From Acinetobacter sp. (GTDB lineage: Bacteria > Pseudomonadota > Gammaproteobacteria > Pseudomonadales > Moraxellaceae): 9,120 nucleotides of DNA. The notes below the pieces were generated by a model. It was not told the origin of the DNA and searched no databases. It saw nothing but the letters and a program-made list of their open reading frames with translations. Below, in pieces: positions 1 through 6,536 of this stretch; position 1 is the first letter of the stretch; the number at the start of each line of letters is the position of its first letter. A program made the position numbers and the translations under genes. The stretch spans positions 1-9,120 of the forward strand of contig SSHD01000123.1 of assembly GCA_008017255.1 (NCBI GenBank), given 5' to 3'.

Positions 1-510
1 CTGCAACATCGGCAACAACTCTTGGCTGAAACGTTTGCGCAAATGTTGAGTTTTCTGCCAATCTTCCGACATCAATCCATTCGATACCACATACACGCCA
101 TTGGCTAAAACTTGTGGTGCTTCACCTCTATTGCTCATATACACCGCCTGAGTTCTATCGCCCACAAATAAGTTAAAACCGGCGTAGTCATGTTGCCGTT
201 GTTCTAGCTGCTTAGCAAAGCGAATGGGGGCTAAGTCATTGTCTAAAAAGGCTTGAATCAGATGCCCACGTGAAGTGCTATAGGTCGTTTTGTCCTGCGC
301 ATTGCGGAAATTGGTCACAATTGCCCAACGGCCTGCGGCAGTCACACCCATCCACGTACCGCCAGACTGCAAGTCTTGCCCTGCCACAATTGGACTATTT
401 TCCCAACCATGTAAACCCACACTGGGACGGTGGTAAAATTCATCCCGATTGGAAATTAAACATAGCGGCAGTTCATCTAACACCTGCCATGCCAAAGCCA
501 CAATACACAT
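1..510 (-). CDS. NRDE-domain protein (TANGO2-like family), 3' end missing
   Basis: The minus strand is open from an ATG at 508-510 to the left edge (170 codons read, no stop), so this is the N-terminal part of a protein whose family is usually about 250 residues. The protein begins MCIVALAWQ, and the family hallmark follows at residues 20-26 (SNRDEFY), then a GGTWMGV stretch and a VTNFR stretch, all typical of the NRDE (TANGO2/DUF833) family. A GAGAG ribosome-binding sequence lies about 6 bases upstream of the ATG. The family's biochemical role is poorly defined. The Cys at position 2 and the conserved N-terminus resemble N-terminal nucleophile hydrolase folds, but that is family-level knowledge and not shown here. 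The eukaryotic relative TANGO2 has been linked to Golgi organisation and to heme/lipid metabolism. The gene is divergent from lgt with a 105-bp gap, so it is not in the same operon. Family assignment is secure; function is not. Confidence 0.9.
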   Translation of the reverse strand, partial: MCIVALAWQVLDELPLCLISNRDEFYHRPSVGLHGWENSPIVAGQDLQSGGTWMGVTAAGRWAIVTNFRNAQDKTTYSTSRGHLIQAFLDNDLAPIRFAKQLEQRQHDYAGFNLFVGDRTQAVYMSNRGEAPQVLANGVYVVSNGLMSEDWQKTQHLRKRFSQELLPMLQ

Positions 511-567
511 AAATATCTCTCAGCAACTTTACACATTGAATGTACAACATTTTTCATGTTAATCCGC

Positions 568-573
568 TACAAT
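568..573 (+). promoter_or_regulatory. Candidate -10 box for lgt
   Basis: TACAAT, a good match to the sigma-70 -10 consensus, lies 42 bases upstream of the lgt start in the NRDE-lgt intergenic region. No convincing -35 sits at the usual distance, so the assignment is tentative. A small inverted repeat (AACAT, 5-base loop, ATGTT) at 546-560 lies just upstream, where a -35 would be. Confidence 0.35.
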
Positions 574-615
574 CTGCTCAAAACTAAATTTCAAATTCTA
601 CATTGAGGAACAGCA

Positions 616-1422
616 ATGCTGAGTTACCCAAATATTGACCCTGTAGCGCTAAGCTTAGGACCTGTCAAAGTGCATTGGTACGGACTAATGTATTTGTTGG
701 CTTTCTTATGTGCTTGGGGTTTAGCGTCTTATCGTGCCAAGCAACGTGACGGCTGGACTGCCGACATGGTGTCGGACTTGGTGTTTTATGGCGCGCTCGG
801 TGTGGTACTGGGTGGGCGTTTCGGCTATGTGCTGTTTTACGAGTTTGATAAATTCTTGGACAATCCACTGTGGTTATTTCAAGTGTGGACGGGTGGCATG
901 AGTTTTCATGGCGGCTTTCTAGGCGTGATGATTGCCATGCTGTTCTGGTGTAAACGCTACCAAAAAACATGGTTTCAAACCCTTGATTTTATTGCACCTT
1001 GCGCCCCGACTGGTTTAATGTTTGGTCGTATCGGTAATTTTATTGGCGGTGAATTATACGGTCGTCCAGTACAAGACCCAAGCTATGCGTTTGGGATGAT
1101 TTTCCCCACCGACCCATTAGCTTTGGTGCGCCATCCATCCCAGATTTACCAAGCCATTTGCGAAGGCTTGCTGCTATTTATTATTTTATGGTGGTTTAGC
1201 TCAAAACCTCGCCCACGTATGGCAGTGTCGGCGGTGTTTCTGATCGGCTATGGTACGGCGCGCTTTGTCGTCGAGTTTTTCCGTGAACCAGACAATGGAC
1301 AATTGTTTATTGCATGGATGAGCAAAGGACAATTCCTCAGCCTACCGATGATTTTTATTGGACTGTGGATGTTGTGGTATGCCTATCAGAAAAAAATCTA
1401 CGATTGGCAACTGAAAAAATAA
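616..1422 (+). CDS. lgt: Prolipoprotein diacylglyceryl transferase
   Basis: Lgt is an inner-membrane enzyme that transfers diacylglycerol from phosphatidylglycerol to the lipobox cysteine of prolipoproteins, the first step of lipoprotein maturation before LspA and Lnt. The product is 268 residues, within the family range, with several hydrophobic segments spread along its length. Family motifs are visible: HWYGLMY near the N-terminus (20-26), GGMSFHGGFLG around 93-103 (H98 aligns with E. coli H103), and the Lgt signature GRIGNFIGGELYGR at 137-150, with R138 at the position of the essential E. coli R143 and N141 kept. The signature has Gly144 where E. coli has Asn; from memory this is normal for Acinetobacter Lgt. 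The C-terminal part holds RFVVEFFREPD, the conserved basic/aromatic region. The ATG is preceded by GAGGA at 605-609, 6 bases away, which settles the start. In many gammaproteobacteria lgt is followed by thyA; here a terminator and the convergent hemW follow. Confidence 0.97.
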   Translation: MLSYPNIDPVALSLGPVKVHWYGLMYLLAFLCAWGLASYRAKQRDGWTADMVSDLVFYGALGVVLGGRFGYVLFYEFDKFLDNPLWLFQVWTGGMSFHGGFLGVMIAMLFWCKRYQKTWFQTLDFIAPCAPTGLMFGRIGNFIGGELYGRPVQDPSYAFGMIFPTDPLALVRHPSQIYQAICEGLLLFIILWWFSSKPRPRMAVSAVFLIGYGTARFVVEFFREPDNGQLFIAWMSKGQFLSLPMIFIGLWMLWYAYQKKIYDWQLKK

Positions 1423-1432
1423 AGTACTTTCA

Positions 1433-1472
1433 GCCTCTCTTGCTACATTTAGCAAGAGAGGCTTTATTTTTT
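1433..1472 (+). terminator. Strong rho-independent terminator after lgt
   Basis: A perfect 12-bp stem (1433-1444 with 1451-1462) and a 6-base loop are followed by TTTATTTTTT. It begins 10 bases after the lgt stop. It also lies just downstream of the convergent hemW stop; the T-run on that side is weaker, so it probably acts mainly on lgt transcripts but may also block hemW read-through. Confidence 0.92.
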
Positions 1473-1486
1473 AGCAATGCTCAAAC

Positions 1487-2641
1487 TCATAAAAATTCAT
1501 CCAACACCGAATTTAAAAACAAATGACCATGAGCAGTACAGCCAATTCGAGTCGAGTCGTTCAGCAATAATTGTTTTGCTCTTAACGCAGTTAGCGTTGT
1601 ATTTAAATCATTCAATTCCAAACCAGTACGTTGCGCATAGAACTCCGCCGCCACCCCCTCATTTAAACGCAACGCATTCATCATAAATTCAAACGGCAGC
1701 TCATCCGTGTCTATCGGTTTCATTTGCGCATGCTCAGCGGGTACTTTGGCCAAATAATCTTTGGGTAAGCGAGTTTTTTGAAAACGATAAATTCCCTCTG
1801 GATAGGTCACTTTGCCATGTGCGCCAGCGCCTATCGCCAAATAATCGCCAAATTGCCAATAGTTCAAATTATGCGCTGAGGGTTGTTCTTTGCGCCATGC
1901 CGACACTTCATATTGAATAAAGCCTTGCGCAGTCAAATACGCCTCACCTTGTGCTTGAATTTGTTCTAACAATTCATCTTGCGGTAAGGTCGGTTGGGTG
2001 CGGAAAAACACCGTATTTGGCTCAATGGTCAGTTGATACCAACTGATATGCGTTGCGCCCTGCTCTACTGCCAATTGTAGATCTGTTAAGGCCTGTTGCA
2101 GTGTTTGCTGTGGTAAGCCATGCATTAAATCGACATTGACACGTGCAAAACCTGCCTGCCGAGCTTGCCGAATAGCAGCCATCGCATGATCTGCACTGTG
2201 AATGCGTCCTAAACGCTGTAAATGTTCAGTGTCAAAACTTTGCACGCCTATAGACAAACGATTAATCCCTGCTACCAAATAATCGGCAAAAGGTTCATGT
2301 TCTAGCGTGCCGGGGTTAGCTTCTAGGGTAATTTCACAGTCGGGCTGAAAACTTAGCCGTGCTTTTAATTCGGCAAATAACCATGCATAACCCTGTGCGG
2401 AAATAAGCGATGGCGTGCCACCACCAATAAATACACTATGAATCTGCCGACCTTGCGCCATCTCTATTTGGGTTGCAAAATCTGCCACTAAGGCGGCAAG
2501 GTATTGCTGCTCTAAATCACTGGAGAGCTGCCCATCGGGTACTGCATGTGAATTAAAATCACAATAGGGACACTTTTTCACACACCACGGCATGTGTATA
2601 TACAGTGACAGCGGAATAATGGCGGGGTTTAAAGGACTCAA
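1487..2641 (-). CDS. hemW: Radical SAM heme chaperone HemW
   Basis: HemW (formerly YggW, often misannotated as coproporphyrinogen III oxidase) is a radical-SAM family protein that binds heme and delivers it to membrane targets. The product is 384 residues, close to E. coli HemW. The 4Fe-4S motif CxxxCxxC is at C20, C24 and C27 (MPWCVKKCPYCDFNSH). The extra Cys that follows directly in true HemN (CxC) is absent, and F29 takes its place, which points to HemW. GGGTPS at 73-78 is the SAM-binding glycine motif, followed by EANPGT, the GINRLSIGVQSF segment and VNVDLMHGLP, all family hallmarks; the C-terminal HemN-type domain is also present. The start is TTG (2639-2641): an in-frame TGA lies only 9 bases upstream, and the first in-frame ATG (codon 17) would remove the strand leading into the cluster motif. 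The ribosome-binding site is weak (GAGCG). Divergent from the YdcZ gene and convergent with lgt, so probably monocistronic. Confidence 0.95.
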   Translation of the reverse strand: MSPLNPAIIPLSLYIHMPWCVKKCPYCDFNSHAVPDGQLSSDLEQQYLAALVADFATQIEMAQGRQIHSVFIGGGTPSLISAQGYAWLFAELKARLSFQPDCEITLEANPGTLEHEPFADYLVAGINRLSIGVQSFDTEHLQRLGRIHSADHAMAAIRQARQAGFARVNVDLMHGLPQQTLQQALTDLQLAVEQGATHISWYQLTIEPNTVFFRTQPTLPQDELLEQIQAQGEAYLTAQGFIQYEVSAWRKEQPSAHNLNYWQFGDYLAIGAGAHGKVTYPEGIYRFQKTRLPKDYLAKVPAEHAQMKPIDTDELPFEFMMNALRLNEGVAAEFYAQRTGLELNDLNTTLTALRAKQLLLNDSTRIGCTAHGHLFLNSVLDEFL

Positions 2642-2669
2642 AATAAACGCTCAACAACAGAACAGCGCT

Positions 2670-2678
2670 ATTTTAACA
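2670..2678 (-). promoter_or_regulatory. Candidate extended -10 promoter of hemW
   Basis: Read on the minus strand the sequence is TGTTAAAAT, an extended -10 element (TG-n-TAAAAT) about 28 bases upstream of the TTG start. No good -35 is seen, which is common for extended -10 promoters. It would give a leader of about 20 bases. Confidence 0.4.
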
Positions 2679-2778
2679 CGACTCAGTTGTTGCCTGTTGC
2701 CCGTTCGGTGCAGCAAATTGTTTATCAATAGCGTAAGTTTCAGTTAGACTGTCAGCTCAATAACAATAAGTTCAAACC

Positions 2779-3240
2779 ATGATGAAAATGTCTAGCCAGT
2801 TGCTGTTGTTGCTACCTCTCGCCATGGGTGTCGGCATGGCAATGGCATTTCAAACCGCAATTAATTCACAGTTACGCGAATACCTGCACTCTCCTCTGCA
2901 AGCAGCTTTGCTGTCATTTTTAGTCGGCAGCATACTACTGGTGGTGTTGGTTTTTGTGCAAAATGCAGAGAAACCCAGCATGGCGCAACTGGCATATATG
3001 CCATGGTTTTTATGGTTCGGCGGCTGTTTAGGGGTATATGCCATTAGCATGAGCATTTATACTGCACCCAAGCTCGGCTTTTTAACTTTTTCGGGCGTGG
3101 TGGTTTTTGGGCAATTGCTGATTTCGATGTTACTGGATCATTTCGGTTTACTCGGTACTGCAAAAACTGCCATCAACTGGCAACGCCTGCTCGGTGCACT
3201 GGTAATTTTTGGCGGTGTGTTAATGACCTTACAGCGTTAA
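2779..3240 (+). CDS. YdcZ/DUF606 family membrane protein (DMT superfamily)
   Basis: This is a 153-residue protein with four to five hydrophobic segments, the usual size of the YdcZ (DUF606) family in the drug/metabolite transporter superfamily. Family features are visible: a glycine-rich first segment leading to Q25 and N29 (FQTAINSQL), the P39-containing SPLQAALLSFLVG segment (38-50), GGCLGVYAIS in the middle, and the C-terminal P97-x-LG...GQLLISMLLDHFG segment (97-123). Members are about half the size of a full DMT transporter and probably act as dimers; substrates are mostly unknown. The start is the first of three close ATGs (2779, 2782, 2788); the ribosome-binding site is weak (AATAAG, about 8 bases upstream), so the exact start is uncertain by a few codons. 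It precedes the MATE pump gene by 27 bases on the same strand, which suggests co-transcription. Fold assignment is firm; substrate unknown. Confidence 0.88.
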   Translation: MMKMSSQLLLLLPLAMGVGMAMAFQTAINSQLREYLHSPLQAALLSFLVGSILLVVLVFVQNAEKPSMAQLAYMPWFLWFGGCLGVYAISMSIYTAPKLGFLTFSGVVVFGQLLISMLLDHFGLLGTAKTAINWQRLLGALVIFGGVLMTLQR

Positions 3241-3267
3241 TTCACCCTTTATCTAAAGAGTATTTTT

Positions 3268-4620
3268 GTGTCCCACAGCAGCACACGGTTTGAACTAAAA
3301 CAGCTATCCCATTTGATGTTACCGATATTACTGACCCAGTTTTCACAAGCAGGGCTCGGTTTTATTGATACGGTTATGGCAGGGCATCTCTCGGCTGCCG
3401 ACCTTGCTGCCATTGCTATTGGTGTGGGTATATGGATGCCGATTATGCTGCTATTTGCTGGCATAATGATTGCAACCACACCGTTGGTGGCGGAAGCGCG
3501 CGGTGCAAGAACGCCTGAACAAATTCCAACTATTGCACGGCAGTCACTGTGGGTGGCATTAATACTCGGCATCGTGGCAATGTTGATTTTGCAACTGATG
3601 CCATTGTTACTACCGCTACTGGGTATTCCTGATAGTTTAATTCCTAAAGCTAGCTTGTTCTTACATGCGATTGGTTTTGGTATGCCTGCGGTCATGATGT
3701 ACTCCGCCTTACGCTGTTATTCCGAAGCATTGGGGCATCCACGCCCAGTGACGGTCATTAGTCTACTGTCGCTGTTGCTGCTAATTCCGCTAAATTATCT
3801 GTTTATGTATGGCTTTGGACCTATTCCTGCGCTCGGCAGTGCTGGCTGTGGTTTTGCCACTGCTATTTTACAGTGGATCATGCTGATTGTACTTGCGCTG
3901 TATATCGCCAAAGCCAAAGCCTATCAACAGGTGCCGATTTTCACAGCATGGGAAAAAATTAACCCTCGATGGGTCAAACGTATTTTAAAACTCGGCTTTC
4001 CGATTGGTTTGGCTATTTTCTTTGAGGTTAGTATTTTTAGTACCGGTGCGATTGTGCTTGGCCCTCTGGGCGAAAATGCCATTGCTGCACATCAAATTGC
4101 CATCTCCGTGACCTCGATGTTGTTTATGATTCCACTGTCTTTGGCAATTGCCCTTACCATTCGAGTTGGGCTGTATTATGGCGAAAAAAATGTAGCGGCT
4201 ATGCGTCAAGTGCAAAAAGTCGGTCTGATTTGCGCCACGCTGTTTGCACTGGCAACCATGCTGCTGATTGCGCTGGCACGCCCACATATTGTGGCGATTT
4301 ATACCCAAGATAGCACCGTCATTCCTATGGCGATGTATTTGCTGTGGTTTGCGATGGCGTATCAACTCATGGATGCATGGCAAGTCGGTGCGGCAGGTTG
4401 CCTACGTGGTATGCAAGACACCCAAGCGCCGATGTGGATTACCTTTATGGCGTATTGGATCATTGCTTTTCCACTCGGCGTGTATCTGGCTCGTTATACA
4501 GACTGGGGGATTGCTGGGGTCTGGTTGGGCTTAATTGTCGGGCTGAGTTTGGCCTGTGTACTGTTGATTGCACGACTGTATCGCAACAACCACCGTTTAG
4601 CGCAGGCTCAGCTGAAATAA
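3268..4620 (+). CDS. abeM: MATE family multidrug/cation antiporter, AbeM/NorM type
   Basis: An inner-membrane efflux pump of the MATE family (NorM branch) that exports cationic drugs and dyes in exchange for H+ or Na+; the Acinetobacter member AbeM is described as H+-coupled. The product is 450 residues (AbeM is 448) and very hydrophobic, with the pattern expected for 12 helices in two six-helix halves. Visible marks include the first-helix region LPILLTQFSQAGLGFIDTVM, then AGHLSAADLAAIAIG, PLVAEARGA, the SEALGHPRPV segment, GLPIG-like FPIGLAIFFEVS at the start of the second half, AAHQIAISV, and AAGCLRGMQDTQAP. These match AbeM closely from memory, so I use the symbol for an ortholog; identity should be checked. 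The start is GTG at 3268-3270, supported by AAAGAG at 3255-3260, 7 bases upstream. It lies 27 bases after the YdcZ gene with no terminator between, so the two are probably one transcript. Confidence 0.9.
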   Translation: MSHSSTRFELKQLSHLMLPILLTQFSQAGLGFIDTVMAGHLSAADLAAIAIGVGIWMPIMLLFAGIMIATTPLVAEARGARTPEQIPTIARQSLWVALILGIVAMLILQLMPLLLPLLGIPDSLIPKASLFLHAIGFGMPAVMMYSALRCYSEALGHPRPVTVISLLSLLLLIPLNYLFMYGFGPIPALGSAGCGFATAILQWIMLIVLALYIAKAKAYQQVPIFTAWEKINPRWVKRILKLGFPIGLAIFFEVSIFSTGAIVLGPLGENAIAAHQIAISVTSMLFMIPLSLAIALTIRVGLYYGEKNVAAMRQVQKVGLICATLFALATMLLIALARPHIVAIYTQDSTVIPMAMYLLWFAMAYQLMDAWQVGAAGCLRGMQDTQAPMWITFMAYWIIAFPLGVYLARYTDWGIAGVWLGLIVGLSLACVLLIARLYRNNHRLAQAQLK

Positions 4621-4632
4621 CCGCTGAGCTTG
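4603..4632 (+). other. Stem-loop spanning the abeM stop codon
   Basis: Bases 4603-4612 pair with 4623-4632 (10 bp including one G-U, with a 7-bp perfect GC-rich core) around a 10-base loop that contains the TAA stop. No T-run follows, so it is not a standard intrinsic terminator. It could stabilise the 3' end of the mRNA or help rho-dependent ending. Confidence 0.4.
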
Positions 4633-4648
4633 GCGTGCCCTATCATCA

Positions 4649-4676
4649 CTTACAGGACTTAACATTTTACTATAAG
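4649..4676 (+). promoter_or_regulatory. Candidate sigma-70 promoter for the ABC1 kinase gene
   Basis: CTTACA (-35, 4 of 6) and TATAAG (-10, 5 of 6) are separated by 16 bases in the gap after abeM, about 65 bases upstream of the kinase start. An alternative -10, TATGAT at 4696-4701, has no good -35. Assignment is by consensus match only. Confidence 0.35.
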
Positions 4677-4722
4677 CGATGGCTGCATTGTCCCCTATGA
4701 TCTAAGCATCGCTTGGTTTTTT
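4674..4722 (+). terminator. Possible terminator or attenuator before the ABC1 kinase gene
   Basis: AAGCGATG (4674-4681) pairs perfectly with CATCGCTT (4707-4714), and a GG plus six Ts follow (4715-4722). The 25-base loop is long for an intrinsic terminator. It could end the YdcZ-abeM transcript. If transcription starts at the promoter candidate just upstream it would lie in the kinase leader, where it could act as an attenuator. Confidence 0.35.
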
Positions 4723-4741
4723 AAATTGTGAGGTACTACAG

Positions 4742-6046
4742 ATGGCAAAGCATGCAAGCTCTTCCAGTAAGCGTTTTTTTAAACTTGCAGGTATGACCGC
4801 AAGTATTGCCACTAAAAGCGTTGCCAGCTCGATTCGTCATTTTAACGCCGACGAAACGCAAAAAAATGCCGCGCGTAGCCAACTGTTCCAAGACATCGGG
4901 CTACAAATTGCCGACACGCTAGGCGAAATGAAAGGTGCGGTGATGAAAGTCGGGCAAATTGCCTCGCAATATAAAGATATTTTCCCGCCCGAAGTCGCCA
5001 AAGCCATTGCCAAATTGCAACGCCAAGCCCCTGCCATGCCCTTTACTGCCATTCAACAACAAGTGGAAAAAGAACTCGGCAAACCCTTAGCAGACATTTT
5101 CAGTTCCTTTGAAACTGAACCTTTTGCAGCGGCATCGATTGGGCAAGTGCATCGTGCTGTACTACCCAATGGGCAAGCGGTGGTGGTGAAAGTACAATAT
5201 CCAGGGGTCGACCTTGCCTGTGAAAGCGACCTTAAACAAGTGCGTTTGGCACTGCGTTTAATGGGCGTATTAAAAATAGATCGAAAATTACAACAACAGC
5301 TATTTCACGAAATTCAGGACAGTCTATCTGCTGAATTGAACTACGAAATTGAAGCACAAAATTTAACCGTGTTTAAAACGTTCCATGAAAAATTGGATGC
5401 GCAAATCATTATTCCAACTGTTTACCCAGACTATAGTTCACGCCGTGTGCTGACCCTAAGCCTTGAGCAAGGCGAGTCGATTGAAACTGCCAGTACTTGG
5501 CCCATTGAAACCCGCAACCAAATTGGGCGGCGCTTAATTCGTGCTTTAGGGCAGGAAATGTTCTTTTTAAAGCGCTTTCATTGCGACCCGCATCCGGGAA
5601 ATTTTGCTTTCCGGCCAGATGGCAGTGTCATCATTTATGATTATGGCAGCGTTAAAACCTTATCGAATGAGATCACACAACACTTCAAAGCACTGGTCAA
5701 TGCCGCACGGCAGAGCAATATCCCACAACTTGAACAGCAGTTGCTGGCTTTACATGCCATTGTCGAAACAGACAAATTTCCGCACGAGTTGTATCTGCAA
5801 TGGATTGAAATTTTATTGCGTCCATTAAATACCGAATATGACTTTGCGAAAAACTCAGCCCATCACGATGGTATGCAGTTGCTCAAAGCATCGTTAAAAT
5901 ATTGGGATGTGTTCAAACCATCGCCAGATACTTTAATGGTCAATCGGACCATTTCTGGACAATATTGGAATTTAATTCATTTGAAAGTGCATGATAATTT
6001 AAGCGAAGTGTTTGAAGAATTGTTACCTATTCAAAATAACCTATAA
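4742..6046 (+). CDS. ABC1/AarF/UbiB family atypical protein kinase-like protein
   Basis: Member of the ABC1 (ADCK/UbiB/AarF) atypical kinase family, whose best-known members support ubiquinone biosynthesis (UbiB, Coq8/ADCK3) by ATP-dependent actions that remain unclear. The 434-residue product lacks the long C-terminal membrane anchor of UbiB (about 545 residues), so I do not call it ubiB. Motifs in order: KxGQ at 69-72 in an N-terminal helix, alanine-rich loop AAASIGQ at 129-135, the nucleotide-binding Lys150 (VVVKVQYPG), the ExD position at 198-200, catalytic loop CDPHPGN at 281-287 (D282, N287), and the DFG-equivalent DYG at 300-302. The ExD motif reads Glu-Leu-Asn, with Asn200 replacing the usual Asp; the other key residues are kept. 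No signal peptide; the N-terminus is Lys/Ser-rich. The start ATG has GAGG at 4730-4733, 8 bases upstream. It is 121 bases after abeM and followed by a terminator, so probably its own unit. Confidence 0.93.
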   Translation: MAKHASSSSKRFFKLAGMTASIATKSVASSIRHFNADETQKNAARSQLFQDIGLQIADTLGEMKGAVMKVGQIASQYKDIFPPEVAKAIAKLQRQAPAMPFTAIQQQVEKELGKPLADIFSSFETEPFAAASIGQVHRAVLPNGQAVVVKVQYPGVDLACESDLKQVRLALRLMGVLKIDRKLQQQLFHEIQDSLSAELNYEIEAQNLTVFKTFHEKLDAQIIIPTVYPDYSSRRVLTLSLEQGESIETASTWPIETRNQIGRRLIRALGQEMFFLKRFHCDPHPGNFAFRPDGSVIIYDYGSVKTLSNEITQHFKALVNAARQSNIPQLEQQLLALHAIVETDKFPHELYLQWIEILLRPLNTEYDFAKNSAHHDGMQLLKASLKYWDVFKPSPDTLMVNRTISGQYWNLIHLKVHDNLSEVFEELLPIQNNL

Positions 6047-6124
6047 CCGCTTTGATACCCTATGTACACATTACAACTGTAGCTTAATGTTCATTTAAGG
6101 TGCACCACTTATCTTAAGATATTG

Positions 6125-6166
6125 GAAGTCTAAGGCTTGATCTCCTCCGCTTAGGCTTCTTTTTTT
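6125..6166 (+). terminator. Rho-independent terminator after the ABC1 kinase gene
   Basis: Bases 6125-6134 pair with 6150-6159 (10 bp, one G-U) around a 15-base loop, and seven Ts follow (6160-6166). It lies about 80 bases after the kinase stop and faces the convergent DUF190 gene. Confidence 0.8.
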
Positions 6167-6186
6167 ATACCTAATTTTATACCTAA
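6163..6186. repeat. Exact 12-bp tandem duplication
   Basis: The 12-base unit TTTTATACCTAA occurs twice back to back (6163-6174, 6175-6186) between the terminator T-run and the DUF190 stop. It looks like a small slippage duplication. Confidence 0.9.
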
Positions 6187-6191
6187 AAAAA

Positions 6192-6518
6192 CTACTGCGC
6201 CGCCCCTTGTCCCACATAACCAAACGCCACTGGCGCTTTGACATAAAACAACGACAGTTGTTGTTGATTGATATAGTTCAATAAACTGTCGGCTTGTGCA
6301 GCGCTTAACGCAAACTGCACCTGTACAGGCTGATCGCTCAACTCAAAAAAATGCGCCGAATGCATCTGCCCACGATGATCGACACTTCGCAATGCCTGCA
6401 ATACAGTCGCACCCTGTATATCTAAACGTGCAGCTGCTGCCAATAACCAATCGATGAGCCACTGACCTTGGAACTTAGCCTGTTGCGTAGTGTAAAACGT
6501 AATTAAAAAACCATTCAC
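6192..6518 (-). CDS. DUF190 family small protein, partner gene of crcB
   Basis: A 108-residue protein matching the DUF190 family in length and pattern: an alternating beta-alpha-beta start (MNGFLITFYTTQQAKFQGQ), a central ATVLQALRSVDHRGQMHSAHF segment typical of the family, and a C-terminal strand region. Family members have a ferredoxin-like, PII-like fold; their function is not established, but they are often found beside crcB, so a link with fluoride handling is an inference from context. The start is GTG at 6516-6518 with a good GGAG ribosome-binding site 7 bases upstream (plus-strand 6526-6529). The gap after the crcB stop is only 18 bases, so it should be co-transcribed with crcB and downstream of it. 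It is in the same frame as crcB: no stop other than the crcB TAG separates them. Its own stop is also TAG. Confidence 0.82.
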   Translation of the reverse strand: MNGFLITFYTTQQAKFQGQWLIDWLLAAAARLDIQGATVLQALRSVDHRGQMHSAHFFELSDQPVQVQFALSAAQADSLLNYINQQQLSLFYVKAPVAFGYVGQGAAQ

Positions 6519-6536
6519 TTGACGACTCCACCCACC

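Noticed and set aside
270..512. Plus-strand open frame of 80 codons
   Set aside because: It is antisense to the NRDE-family gene, which has clear family motifs on the minus strand.
1487..2641. Oxygen-independent coproporphyrinogen III oxidase (HemN)
   Set aside because: The cluster motif has three cysteines without the additional Cys of HemN, and the length (384) fits HemW rather than HemN (about 457).
4742..6046. ubiB itself
   Set aside because: The protein is about 110 residues shorter than UbiB, lacks the C-terminal transmembrane anchor, and is not beside ubiE or ubiJ.
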